DNA from: Thunnus maccoyii
Taxonomy: Eukaryota; Chordata; Actinopteri; Scombriformes; Scombridae
Assembly (NCBI RefSeq): GCF_910596095.1
Contig: NC_056544.1
Span: forward strand, 15,361,155-15,425,154
DNA length: 64,000 nucleotides
Direction: 5' to 3'
The position numbers and the translations under genes were made by a program. The first letter of the stretch is position 1, and each line of letters begins with the position of its first letter. Below, in pieces: positions 1-13,826 of the stretch. A model generated the notes under the pieces. That model searched no databases. It saw only the letters and a list, made by a program, of their open reading frames with translations, and had not been told where the DNA came from.

Positions 1-3000
1 AGCCTACCAATATATTGTTGTTTGAACTTGAACACCATCCTATCACATTCTCATCAAACATCACACACTCTTGATGAAAAAATGACAACACTCTGTTCAC
101 ACTGTGCAAATAATGGAGAAATCAGGAAACTCATCACCGCAGAATTGAGCCAACTTGACGATGATTTGCATTTGTGCTGAAGTGCAGACTGAAGATTCAT
201 CTCCTGAGAATGCAGTAATTTGTCTGCATCTGTAATTAGTGGAGATATTCACAAGGATGTGCGAACATGATATGAAATCTGCTTTTATTGCTTGTTACAG
301 AAATCAGATAAGTACGCAAGAGTCAAAGTGAAGGAGGTTGAATTTTAATGTAACAGATGGTGAGACATAATATAAAAGTTTGCACATGTAAATGAGCATC
401 TAACCTGTCTACAGTATACTTGAATACATATTATGTAACAAAATAACTGTACAAAATATGCAAAATAAAATGTGAAGTGTTTCATTTTCTTTTTCTGATA
501 TATAATTATCACACTAATTAGAGCATAAATAGAAAATTAATTAAGTCCATATTTGCAATCACATCATTCATAAAAGATACTATACAGTGAGCATAGGTTT
601 CCTTTTTGTTTTTTAGTTATAGGGCTATCATCATTCTCAGAGAGCCCTGAAATGAAACTGAGATCTAACAGCTGCTCTGATTCCAGTAGTGTTGTGTTGC
701 CTCTCAGTGAGCAGCAGGGATTTCAGCCGCCATCGTGTTGCGCCGGAGGGCTTTTTCCACTCAGCAATGACTGACTGTGTGGATATGTGAGTACTGTTTG
801 GCCTCATGTACCCTTCTCAAAGCAACAAAATTTACAGGACAAACACTGTCGACTGGACAAGCTCAACTGGATTATCTTTCACGTATCTGAAATCCTGACA
901 AGAACTGGATGTGAAACGGGGTCTCAACACAAAAACTTTGTACTGTAAGCTTACTTGTGCAAGTGAAGCTTAACTAATAATCATAATGGTACCTAAATGG
1001 TACCATTTATAAGATGAATGTATCCTGGGATGTAAAAGAATCAACTATTTAGCATTTTTTGTTGAATTCAAAAAGAAATGTTTAAAAATATAATAACAGT
1101 GCTTCACAACCTTTTATCTTTAGTATATTTATCATTTTATATTATTATCAATGTATTCGGTAACAAGACTGTAATGTTTGCTGAGAAGCAGACATAGGAT
1201 AATGGCACATTGTGATAAAAAAACACTGAAATGTTCATTCATGACATGCTAAAATGTTGTGTATCAGTAGCACAGGTATAAAGGAGTCATATCAGCAGAG
1301 AACTGACAATTTTAATAGCAGTATCAATCTTAAGTCTGCTAACATTATCCACTACCATAAGCTACCGATCATAATACACATGCTAGCTGCAGTTCTGCCA
1401 CTCAGTCTTTGCCGACAAAATCTACTGCTTATCGTAATGCCAATGAATTAAACTTTTGTAAAATATTACTGTAAACTACAGTTTACAGTAATATATCCTG
1501 TGCTTCAAAACGACAGTTTCAGTCATTTTGCTCACATAAAGCCTGCTTCAAGTTCTCTTTATAGCTCCTGCCTACAGTATGTGTCACAATGAGGAGAGGA
1601 GAAGAGAGGAGAGGAAGAGGAGAGGAGAGGAGAGGATGCTTTGTTGGGAGAAATCTTTCCTTCACTTCCATGATTATCCAGACTAAGAGAGTGCACTCTT
1701 GGCAACATAATAAAACCACACAAGCAGATCGTAAATGGACTCAAAAGTATATTATGGTAAATTAAGAAACACCATTAGTGCCTTCCTGTACCCAGTGTTA
1801 TTACATGTGTAATGGAGTTAGAACAAAATGGAGACACAGACACAGAAATATTTCAATAGATTTCTCATAATCAAAATGTCAACATTATGCACACTGAAAG
1901 GTGCAAGTCTGCACTCTTTATGCAGGGTCACAGGCTAATACGGGGAAGATTCAAACTCCTCAGAACTGTAATTTTTCAGAAGAGCAGAGGAGAAGACATG
2001 ATTAAAAATGTGCTCAACACTGTGAGTCTGGAAGTGAAGTGCTAGCCAGGAAGAGTTGAGTGGAGGGGAGGAGCAGCAGTCAAGGCCTGTGCCAGCCGCT
2101 CTGTTCTCACGTGGGATGGCTGTAATTAATTTGGACACTCGACTGCTGGGTGGCATCAGCAATAATGTGTGTGTGTGTATGTCTGTGCGTGTGTGTGCAC
2201 AGGCCTTTTATCAACGATGACATATCCCCGCCCTCCTACTGTATGTTGCCCTTGAGGTGGCTATTTGCATTAGTGTCAGAGCAGGCCACATAAGCTATCT
2301 GACACGATGACTCACACACTCATATAGAAAGACACTCACACACACACATCTGCACCAAACAGCTAGAATACGAAGTAGTCAAGATACAGTGTGTAGGTTT
2401 TATTCATTTAAGATATTTATGTATCATATTTGGTATATGATTATTACTGAATGAGGATATTTTGCAGTTTAAGAAGTCTGTGTGGAAGTTGTCATTGATC
2501 CTCTACCTCTGCAGTCCTGCAGTTTTGAATTTAAAACATGGTTATTGAATATACATTCATGCCTTTTCTGGGCCATAGGGGGCTGTAGGCTGAAGCCTAT
2601 GCCAGGATACATTGGGTGGAAAATAAACACCTTGTATAGATCAGCAGTACATCACAGGGCTATCATAAATACACAATCAGTCAAACTCATAACTATGAAT
2701 GAATGGGGCGTGTGGTTCACCTGACCATGTTTTTATCTTCATATCTGTGGAGACAGACAGCGCATATAGGGAAAAACATGGACTATTCCAGGGCAGAGAG
2801 TCAGTTTCCTGTAGCAGACCTAACAACTTAGCAGACGTGATATTATTTTCAACTGAGGTTGTAGTTGTGGCACCAACCATGAGGCCATCAACTAACTACA
2901 CACCTCAGACCATGACGGTAAAATAACATCTAGTGAGAGAATTTTCCATATGAGGGTCAGGCAGCAGCCAACTACTAGAGACTGTTTCTGTACAACACTA

Positions 3001-3160
3001 ATTTGCAACAGAAAAAAAATGGATTGAAAAGAGAATTTAAATAAACTGATGAGTAATTGTTGTTAATTAACATATTTATGCAAAATGTTCATACTGAACG
3101 TGTCTGCTAAATGTTTGTTTTCCCAACAAGATTTGCTCATAGCAAATAAAGCGTAATTCA
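1..3160. other. No gene seen
   Basis: A/T-rich non-coding DNA with TG/CA-rich spots (2165-2200, 2330-2350). Frames are short and lack splice or family support. Confidence 0.5.
1590..1635. repeat. Purine tract (GAGGA)n
   Basis: GAGGAGAGGAGAAGAGAGGA and related all-purine units. Confidence 0.8.
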
Positions 3161-3173
3161 GCTTTTTGCTCAT

Positions 3174-3317
3174 GTTTAGGCACTATTACTTGGTTAAGGT
3201 TGGGGAAAGGATGTGGTTTTGTTTAAAAGTTGAAAGTCAACCATAACTTGAAGTAAGAGACAGGACACGTTTACTTTTTTAATGTGTACTTAACCAAAGT
3301 GCTTTTGTCGCCTAAAC
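3174..3317. repeat. Small inverted repeat
   Basis: GTTTAGGCACTATTACTTGG and the inverse of CCAAAGTGCTTTTGTCGCC TAAAC flank a 90 bp loop. Resembles a MITE or a diverged fish dispersed repeat. Confidence 0.5.
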
Positions 3318-3369
3318 CTCACCCTGTGCAGGACTCAGGACGGGACCTCTTATGCTTTGTACACCACCA

Positions 3370-6300
3370 TTAACCTCTCTACGTAGCATTCCCTTCACTC
3401 CAAAAACTGTTGCCAGTGAACATAATCCAGGCAGCAATTCAGTTTGCCATCAAAATTAAACTGGCAAACAAATTAGTAGTATATAAACTTAATTTCAAGA
3501 AGACAGGATTGCCCCAGCAGACCACCTCTAAACATCTGATATTTATAATTTAGTATTTTAATTTAGTATATTATCTAGTTCATTGAAGAGATAAATCAAA
3601 CCTAGAGATCCACAATATACAGCAGCACACATATCAGCTATTCATCAGATAACTATCAACACTTTATTAAATTATCATTAAATCTCCATACACATAGTCA
3701 TTTGATCCATTGTTTATCTAAAAATATTCTTGTGCATATTAAAATCACAAGAAGTCAGGGCTAGGACAATTAATCTCTTTTAAATGTGTCATATCACATG
3801 TAGAAAATATATGGCAATGAGTGCAGCTAAATATAGCAGCAGCATAAACCAAAAGGAGCTCAGCGCTTGTAATATGTAATTATAATAGAGAAAAGTGTTG
3901 TATAAGTTAAAATGTTTATGCAATTCATTGCTGTAATGATGTGTAACTTGGATTATGGACATAATTTGTCAATTGTGTTCAAGATGAGAATATTCCATTT
4001 GTTTTTTTTAAAGAAATGCATTTTTATTGTTGGTATGACCATTACAAAATATTTTCAGCAAGCAAGAGTAGCTGCAAAACCTTTGTATGGATTACCTCAA
4101 AGTGTTATTTATCCAGGGAAACTCTACCAAGTACACTCACTCTTTTCCAGTGACAGTTTTCCACTGTTGGCCTCTGAGGAGGAGGTTAGAGCAGTTGGGA
4201 TAATCTCGCCACTTACTCTGAAACTTGAACTGAATTTCACACACATTTGGAGTCTAAAGTTACTTTCAAACAAGCCATAAAAGGAGAGCAAGAAAGTCAT
4301 ACAGAACGACTCACCTCTGCTCCCCTGGGGAATACCACAGGTATGATGTTGAATAAGGATTACACAACCTCCATTGATGATTTCCACACAGTGGTCTCAG
4401 AGGCTGCCACTACGTCTCCCCGTGGCAATCTGGGAGTCCATTCCGAAATATCTAAGATCTGGTTATGTTGATTTTCTCGGCTGTATCACATGAGCCACAG
4501 AGAAGACCACACGCTGGTTCAAAATATCTTGTTTCCACAGCCACTATATCTAGAATTTTCTATCTACGGTGAAGACATACGACTCTCAAACCCAATTTTT
4601 GTAACTGTAACCACACTGGATGTGTTGCAACACACTGTTTATGTGACTGTGAATGACTAAATACTGGAGGTAATGTCCCTGTCTGTGTGTTTGTGTTTAT
4701 AGAGCTGTGTTTGTCCATCTGGTGTGGTTCAGAGAATCTTTCCAACAAAAAAAACCAAAACTGATCTGTCCCATTTGAGAGGTCAAGAGTTGAGTTTTCT
4801 CTGGGATTTATTTAAGGGTTAAGGTAAAAAGGATTGTGAGATTGACAACCAAGTAGATTCAGCCACCACAATCATACATTACACTTTATTGTGGATTGGG
4901 AGCAAAGCTTTCAATTTCCTGGTCAGTTTTTCATCTATGGTCACATAATTTGGGTGCAGGCGTCCCCTTTCTGCTCAAATGCATATAAAATTAACCAAAA
5001 TGAGGCTTTTCCTCAAAGTGGCTTGGCTCATATTTGACAGTGAAAGAGGCTTTGTGATCTGTGAGAGCCTCAGAGTCAAGCCACTTATCCTTTACGGATA
5101 GAGGAGCTCAGGCGGTTCATGCTCCTGGTGAGGTTACAGCCAAGGTGTTTTCCACTGGAAGGACACCGAGTATGTCTGCCTGGGATGTGCAGACCCTCAA
5201 TACACTGGCCATTTCTCAGATGGCCTGCAGTAATCCAAGAAGCCCAGTTCCCCTTGGAATTCCATCCATATTGGACACTTCTGCACTTCAAGATTTACTT
5301 CCGATGCCAACATTCAGTGCCAATGCTGGAGACTGGAGCTTGCCAACGCCTAGCCATAAACAATATTTATTTGCCATTATTACAATCTTTCTCCAACTTT
5401 TACCAAACTGTAGTTGTGGCTCAAATATTACAAAAAGACAGGATTTTAAAGATGTTGATATAAACAAAAAAAGGTTGTCATGGTACAAAAGTCACTTGAG
5501 GTTTTCCAGAAATCTTTTAATTTGTTGTTCTTTTCTGGCAATAGGGTTAGTCCGGTGGCATCTGGTGGAAGAGAAATTCAGAGGGAGAAACCAATGAATT
5601 ACCGTAGAAACCTTGACCCAGAGGGATGAACAGACAGATATTTTCTTGTTCGAAAGATGACTCAACAACAATTCACCAGGAAAGAAAGCTCTAGATGCTA
5701 TTCACATGTCCCATGATTACTGTAAAAAAGGACAGCTGAAGGTTATCTAAACTATTAGCCATAATGGGGCCTTTTTTACAGTCACTTGAAAATATACTGA
5801 AAATATGTGTAATATGAAGAAAATTCAAGTGCATGTCCACTTTATTAGACTTGTCTACTTACCTCAGCAGGACCTCAGCATGACTCATTGGCATGAAATA
5901 ATGTTCTGTCTATGCTAAGCACAAAGTGGACAAATGACTGCTATGGGTACCATTCAAACTCAAAATCTACCCTGAGAGCACCGAATACATGATACTGTAT
6001 GCCTGGCTCTACTGTGGCCAGCAGGCTTTATTTTAGGTATTCAGAGTGCCCTCTAATGGTCCAACGGGGATCAAAACATGAGGACAGCTGTAATCAAGAG
6101 TGAGTTCTGTTATTATACAGTATATCATGAAAAAAATGAATAGCCACTGCAACTGTGTGAAAAAAAGGAGAGCTGGGATAAAGAGGGAGATAAAAATGAA
6201 GATGAGAAGCTTTGAGGTAGAGAAGCAGAGAGAGAAAGAAGAAAATGTGCATATGCCACAGTCCTAATTAGTCAACCTTGGGCTGCCTGATGAAGGACAA

Positions 6301-6640
6301 ACCATCGACAGAGGCAGCACTGTGCCTGCAGGCAGGCGGAGAGGGGAACACACACTGACATGAAAACACACCGTCTCTCACTCACTCACACACACACACA
6401 CACAGTCATGTTTCCATCATTTCAGAGGACATTACATTGACTTATCCTAACCTTAACCATAACCACCACATGCCTAACCCTAACCCTAACCTTAACATAA
6501 CCCAAAACTAACCTTAACTTTAAATCAAGTCTTCACCCTTAAATTAATGATTTATGTTAAGGGACTTGTTTTTTGTTCCCATAAGGGAGGCAAGTCCCCA
6601 CAACATGACTGTATGAACAGATTTACGTCCCCACAACATG
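3370..6640. other. No gene seen
   Basis: Longest open frame (5061-5597) starts at GTG and resembles nothing I know. CCCTAACC-like units at 6440-6520 are degenerate fish repeats, not a telomere. Confidence 0.5.
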
Positions 6641-6653
6641 AGGAATACCTGGT

Positions 6654-6655
<2 letters not shown>

Positions 6656-6748
<93 letters not shown>
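6656..6748. repeat. (AC)n microsatellite
   Basis: 93 bp of uninterrupted AC dinucleotide. It produces spurious open frames on both strands. Confidence 0.98.
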
Positions 6749-6749
<1 letters not shown>

Positions 6750-8079
6750 CTTTAATTAAATTTACAGATGTCAAAGCTCTGATCACGAAAGCAAACCTTC
6801 CTCCTCCCTCCTGTCACTCATCCGGCCCTCTTTCCCACCCATCTCATGCCACGAGGACAGCTCTGAGTGGTGTGACGGTTAATGTCGTGTCGTTCAAACT
6901 GAAACACATACCCCTCTTTTTCATTTTCTCACACACACACACATACAAGCACGCTTGCCACATACACTCTGTCACGCACACATGCTCGCACAGAGAGAGA
7001 GAGAGAAAGTGATTCCGGACAGCTATTGATCTGTTATGTAGCTGATAGGACAGTAATGAACTTCCTGTAGAACAAACGGCAGCCCGTAGAAAAAGAAATC
7101 TGCTCCAAATGTCCTCGACACATCAATGTTTTCTGACTGATGTTTTTATAGTTTTTATAGCCGGCACTGACTTCTCAATTTTTGAGAGCTTGTTTTTTTT
7201 TTGTTTTGTTTTTTGAACACTGTCAAACTATTTTGTGTTGTAATATTTTAAGTGACATTTAAGTGATGACTGTTCTTACCAAGGACACAACAGATGGATG
7301 AAATATTTGAATATTTATATTTAAAGTCTGACCAATTCCTCTGCTTCTTACTCTCCCCTTAATGATGGTTCATTTGTGTCTGCACCAAAGCCGTAAGAGA
7401 TCATGATTAGTTTTATGATGCTCTGTATCAGTGATGCCCAACCAGGAGTACAAAAAAAGAAAAGACAAAAAAAAATTAGATAGATCCACATACTTGTGTT
7501 TGGGAGGAAAACACTCACACTCTCCTCTAACTGAGAGGAGAGTGAAAACTAGTTAACATGCAAGCAGAGAAATCAGAAGCTCAAATGGATAAATGGTTCA
7601 AATGTAAAGTTCATTTCAAGTGTTATTAGAATAAATGTTTTTTTGGGGGGTAAAATAAATCGTACTTTTAATTATTGGCCGGTTTATTTTTACTTCTGAA
7701 AAAAGCCGCAGGCTCATACAGTTTTGTAAAAAGTAATTACTGTAATGATGACAATACATTTCTACATGTTTTATAATAACATAAATAATTTATAATAACA
7801 TACATTCTAAGTAATTTAAGCACTGTATGTTTTAATTCTATTTTAAAATTGAAAAACTAAGATTGCACAACATGATAATTTCTGCCAACATAATTGCACC
7901 AGCATAATTATAGCAGCAAGTGCCTACTTAAGAGGGAAGAGAAGAATAGAAAAGTAATAGATGTTGATAAAACATTTAGATCAGATATCATGAGAAACTC
8001 TTCAGTTAAACCAGTGGCTCCCAACTTGGGGGTCTGGATCCCCATGAGATGAATAATGTGTTAGCAAAAAAAAAAAAAA

Positions 8080-8300
8080 AAAAAGTTCTTGCTGTATTTT
8101 TTAGACTAATTTTTTAGACTAAAGTTTATTTGAAGATAATATGAGGCTTCAGCCGTCCAAATCAATTTAATATCTTTTATCTAATAATTTAAAAAGACTG
8201 TAACTGTGGAAAATGTCAAATTAATTTGACTAATTCACAGGGCTGAAGCCTCATATTGTAAGCACATTTTGGAGGGAATCTTCTAATGGTCAGTATGAAC
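8080..8300. repeat. Short foldback repeat
   Basis: ATATGAGGCTTCAGCC at 8139-8154 and its inverse GGCTGAAGCCTCATAT at 8241-8256 form a stem. The same sequence type occurs in the element at 31370. Confidence 0.55.
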
Positions 8301-8639
8301 AGAGGTTAGCAAAACATGTTTGAATGTTGTGAACGTATCCTTTAAGCACAATAAACCATTTTAAAAAACAGTTGGAACATTTGAAAAACACATTGTCTCA
8401 AAGCTGAAAAATGTTTTTCTTAGCTCATAAAAAAATTAATGTCTTTGAGATACATGATTTTCACAGGACATTAGTAAACACTGTGCTGTTTCCCTGACTG
8501 TTTATTTTAGCGCTGCGTATTGTAACACTGCATTGTTTCAGTGGCCTCTAAAAGTGAGTCAAATGAAACGATCTGGAGGGTAAACTCACACACATGCCAC
8601 CTGTACTGAGGAGTCTGTGATGACCTGCTCTGGACAAAC

Positions 8640-8945
8640 TCCTTGACCTCTCCCTGCAGGAGCCTGGTGGGTGGAGTTGGGCTGTCAGGGTGATACGGCT
8701 CACCAGGACAGACTCACTGGCTCCTATATAATCTGGTAGTCACTCTCTCTCTCACTCTCTCTCTCTCTCTCTCCCCGGGCTTCTATTCCGTTTGGTTTTG
8801 TTGTGTTTAGTAGTTCTTTAGTTTAGTTTCTCTTTTAGTTATGTAAAATAAACTTATTTAACTTATAGATACAATTGATGTGTGGTCTCCCCTCCTATGT
8901 CCAGCCTTGAGCAACTGGGAGGAAATTAATTTCAGCAGCCATTCA
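8640..8945 (+). repeat. LTR-like or promoter-bearing repeat
   Basis: A TATATAA box (8725-8732), a CT-rich tract, and AATAAA (8847-8852) followed by GGTCTCCCCTCC resemble an LTR. The family is not recognised with certainty and ends are not defined. Confidence 0.35.
8742..8773. repeat. (CT)n microsatellite
   Basis: CT dinucleotide with one interruption. Confidence 0.9.
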
Positions 8946-9309
8946 AACTATTTTGAGTGACACCTCACTGTTGAGGCTGCAGCAGACTCACTAACCCCGG
9001 CCATGTAAGGATGAAGTCCCCTTTGACTGTCAAGCTGGTTCCATGTACATGTCAGCCACTTACATGGATGACCTGAAGTGCTGATAGGCTCTATTACACT
9101 CTCTAAAGGAGCCCAAATGATCATGAAATAACATGATAAGAACTGACCTTGCTACCCATCTTTTAACTGTGCAAAGAACTACTTCTCTTTGTCTCGCTCT
9201 TCTCTCTCCTCAGAGCTGTGTCACCATTAAGGTAATGGAGCTGGTAGAGAAAAGTCTGAGTGTGCATGTGACAGAGAGAAAGAGAGTATGCCCTAAATGC
9301 CCCTGGCAC

Positions 9310-10025
9310 CTCGCCTGAATTTAGAAAGGACATCATTTGTTAAAGCTGCAGTAGAATGGAGCTCCATCCCAGCAACTATTAGAGAACTGGGCACATAGAG
9401 TTTATTTAGAGCTCATTTAAAGACATGGTTAATTAATTCTAAGCTCTGTCAGCACTAAAACTCAATTGCACCTTACTGTCCTCAGTCTGTATGTGCTGAA
9501 CTTCCCTTGCTGTCATCTGTTGCTATCTTGCCATTGCCAGTCTGCCCTCATGTACCTTATTGTGGTTTTGCTTTTATTGTGTCAGACTGATTTATGTATC
9601 TTTTTTACTGTGCATGCTTTTTATGTCTGTGCGTCTGTTTTGAATGCCTCAGTCACTGTCTAACAATGCAATACAATGTGGCCTTATTCAGTCCATATTT
9701 CTATTAACATTAATATCTCTCATTTTATTGTTTTGCATGTCTGTGATGCATGTTTTTAAATAGTAGGGTGTCTTGAGTGATGTTTTTATCAACATCAATA
9801 TTCTCTTTATCTTTTTATTGTTGTTCTGCATGCTTATAAATGACCTCACCAACTTTGTAATTTCAATCTTATATTCTGTTTTCAGGGTGACTCTGTAACA
9901 TCTGTCCAGGGACTACAGATGAAAAATAGCCTCTTGGCTAAATCTGGCACATTTACAGCAATGTTTATTAATGTGCACTGCCCCTGTTAAATAAACCAAC
10001 GAGTAAATAAATAAATAAATAAATC
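9310..10025 (+). mobile_element. 3' end of a CR1/L2-type LINE
   Basis: Residual coding SFVKAAVEWSSIPATIREL followed by FRAHLKTWL matches the C-terminus of CR1/L2 ORF2. Then comes a 3' UTR with CAGGGACTACAGATGAAAA and a tail of AAATA units. 5'-truncated and decayed. Confidence 0.6.
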
Positions 10026-10029
10026 TTGG

Positions 10030-13000
10030 TGTCCAGCTGGCCGTTCAGAAGCACTGACACCATAGTGCGGTATCTGTATTTGCGTGTGAATGTGTGTGAG
10101 TGAGTGTCCTGAGGGGGCTTTCTGCTAAAGGGAAGATAATGGGGTGTAATGGAGATGAGGCTTATGTACTATTTTTCCTCTCCTTCTCCATTTCTATGTC
10201 AATCCCTCCTTCCTCTCTCTCCCTACAGACAAGCCTGTAACATTTCACTCTGACTGACAGACAACATGTAATACAGTCAATGCTTCGCCCTGGGCAGCGA
10301 TGGAGCGTAAATTTTAGATATATTCCTGTAGGACGGTTTAAAAGTGAGTGAGCAGGATACAGTACCCCCCCCCCCCCCCCCCCCCCACAATCATTTTCCA
10401 AGCTGACTTCATGGGAAAACTGAATTCAAGCAGAATTTTTAAATGTATAAATTTTCCCTCTCTGCTCTCTCCTCCTTCATGATAACAAGCTCTTAATCCA
10501 CTTAGCTTTTTTTTTTTCTTGACAGTCAAAAACCCCCACCGGTAGTTTTCAACTTGTCAGGGATCACTCATTCCGCCTCCTCAACATGCATAATCTAAAA
10601 TTAAAAAAAACACAAACCTCTTATCAAAAATGTCTCCCCTGGAGGTAAGAAAACACGCTCAGGTATTATCAACACACAGAAATATCATAAACATGCAAAT
10701 GAATATGTATAAATACAGTGTACACACATACAACCAGCCCTATTAGCATGACTGACACACACACACACACGGTTTCATGGAGAGCTGTAGCGGCTGGTTT
10801 AATAAACAGGGATTCACCTTTAGGATTTATCATAAGAGCACTGTAATAAGAGAGACACAGAGAGTAACAAATAGTAAACTGAGCAGCACTGAGCTGCAGG
10901 CGAGAAGCAGCGATGTGTGAGGAAAACTAAATTATAATTTCAAACAATGCTTCCATTTCTCCCCATCACCTCTACTCTCACCTCTTCAGCCTGAAGTAGG
11001 ATTCATATTTCTGTGTCAGAGTGTTGCCAGGAGGGGATCTGAAGCCGGAGAAATTGATACTACAATCCTCTGCCAAATGGGACAGCCTGCTCAATCGAGC
11101 ATCATTTTGACGCTATGTCAATTACTTATGACAGGACTGTAACTGCGCATGTAACGGCTTGTTTTGCTTAAACACTGAGATGTATTGTACTGACACAGTG
11201 CCTTTTTTGGAGTTTAAACTTCAGCACAAGACGTACAGGGTTCATTAAATCCACACATGCATAGCGAAGTGCTCTTCATGTGAGTGATTGAATATGTAAG
11301 CGTGTTTCAAAGGCTCAGAGCGTTGCGATATGTTACATCAGTCATCAATCTATCCAAGGCATTCATTCATTAATGTTTCAAAGACCCATGTTGTTCAATT
11401 AAAATTCAAACGCATTAAAAATTGATTCTCATTAGTAACATGTTAGATATTTAAATCTTTGTGTGTTCATGTCTTGAGGGTGTGAAGGAGTGTCACTCCA
11501 TTTTGAAAAAGCCAAGATATAACAGAGTGCTAAGGTGCTCTATGTATATCATCAAACCCCCCAGTATAATATCACATAATGATAGTTGTTACATTTTTCA
11601 AGGTTTTTCAAGGAGCATCATTTCAATAACTACTCGCTGCACCAAAGTGCAGAAAGTTACTGACTTTAACACACAAGACAGCAGTACAGAAACTGATTCA
11701 AGTATTTATAGTGATTCAAAACAAAAAAGTCTTGGACCTTGGAAATAGTACTGTTTATGCAGCACACCCAAGCAAAACATTTCCTGCAACCACAACGGGG
11801 TTCTTGCAATATAGAATCCAAACAATTCATACAGTATGTGTAGCATATTTACATTATAACCTCTGAACTTGTCACCTGGGCATCAGTGCATCATAAATCA
11901 TTTTCAGCGTAACTTTATAAGTTTATTCTGACTTTTTAAACCAAACTGCAACTCTACAGTGTAAGTTTGACTGAGATTATTTGAAACCTGTATTATGCCA
12001 ACAAGGTCAGGCAGGGCCAATGATAATCATTTTAGAGTGCTTACACACACCATATATCCTTTTATATGATCTGTGAATGGACTTCACAGAGGAGGATGTC
12101 CATTTTGTCCTTGGTTTAATGGCACTATAAGTTGATAGAGACCCAGCCACAGACGCCATAATGTGCCTGATGTATCATATTCCTCTCTCTCTTTCTTTAC
12201 ACAGTGGGGCCGTACATGTGCTGTAAGGTCATTACTATGACTTCACTGGGGGTTCATTGCGAGGAAACGACCCATGGACCTTGAAGAGGTGTCATTTGAG
12301 AGTAAATAATATTGAAGCTCTTCATATCACTCACAACTTCAGCAAACCTTCAGACCATGATGTAAGCAATATTATGAGGCAGTGTAAGTGGGCAACTTAA
12401 ACAACAGTAATTTCTAACAGTATCTACACCATATGTGTGTTTTGCATTACCCATAATGTTATCTACAGTGATATTATCTAGGAGTTGCCTTATTCTTACC
12501 CCTTCAACTGGGAATATGTCTGAACAATTGTTTGGAGCCATCACATCCCCTCATGTCCAACTAGTGTTGACCTCTATTATGAGAATAAGAATATAGAAGT
12601 AATACCAGTAGCAGATTGACAGCAGCAGTAGAATTTCTATTATATTTTTGGAAGTTAGCATGCACAGTGTGCATTTGGGGCGACTGCAGTGAGATGGGAA
12701 GATAACCCTGCCACTTTCTTCACTCTTATCTGTACTCAGCGGAGGTATTTAGCCTGACAACCATTTCTTTGAAAGTGAATGATATTTTATACATATTCAT
12801 GATCCCCATGGTGTATCCTTCTCATGACCTCTGATACGCTAACTCATCAGCGAGGATGGTAACACACACACACACACATCATTACATTTCACCACCTGTA
12901 TACAACCCCAGAAACGCCCATTATCACAATCTACTCACCAATTTATTCCCAGTTCATACCACAATTCAACTCCCTTCCCTTTTTGAGGAGAGCAGAAGAG

Positions 13001-13820
13001 CAGAAGAGATTATCAGCCGGAGCAAACGTACAGTAAAGTTGTTAAATCCCTCACAAACTGTTCATTCATCCACCACTGACAGCCGTCCTACAATCAACAA
13101 TACACTACATCAGGGATCTGCAACCTACGGCACATGTGCCCACGTTCAATAAAAAATATTTTATAATAAACTTCTTTCCACCAGGTCACCAGCGACTCGC
13201 TTAAGCCAGGCGCAAGCGGTAGCATCACACAGTAATGAGTCAAAGCAATTGGCACAATTTGGCCAATTGGAGATGATTGGAGAGGTTCAGACACAAAAGT
13301 GACACCACAAACTAAAAACTCCCTAGCTCCCATAAGGTTAGGCCTAGAGGTCTGCAATTTTATACAGGTTGAAAAGATGTAGAAGATACATGGTGTTCTG
13401 CATAGTTTTGGCATAAGGTATTTCCCAATCATTGTTATTCAAATATGACTCATTATAGACGAGGGCCAAAAACACTTTTTTGAGTCTTATTTGAACTGAT
13501 GTAGTTTTGTTTGTGTTTTAGCCACATGCTAAACAAATACATTTCCAGAAATAAGAAGATGTCACTTGTCAAATGAAGCCTAATACATGCATCATGGCCT
13601 TACAGTTCTTCTGTTATAAGCTTTTCCATTTGAGTACGCCAAATAGGCGAAAATTCTATAAAAAGGGTGGATGTTAAGGGGTTAAATAAAAAAACCCATT
13701 GTTTTAATATAAAATATAGCCTAACAACAATTAGATTTAAAATAATACTGAAGTAATTAATTAGTCTGTCATACCTCGCCTCCCACTTCCCTCTGATCTG
13801 CCGATGAGTGGAGCATTACA
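10030..13820. other. No gene seen
   Basis: Non-coding, with poly-C and short CA tracts; no exon signature recognised. Confidence 0.5.
10365..10386. repeat. Poly-C tract
   Basis: 22 consecutive C, an unusually long homopolymer of C and a likely sequencing or assembly weak point. Confidence 0.95.
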
Positions 13821-13826
13821 GCAAAT

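Noticed and set aside
5061-5597. 178-codon open frame on the plus strand
   Set aside because: It begins at GTG, has no recognisable domain or splice context, and overlapping antisense frames are equally open. Not enough to call a gene.
6440-6525. CCCTAACC-like units resembling telomere repeats
   Set aside because: Degenerate, short and internal; common in dispersed fish repeats, so not an interstitial telomere call.
6544-6786. Poly-Cys-Val and Thr-His open frames
   Set aside because: They are translations of the AC dinucleotide microsatellite.
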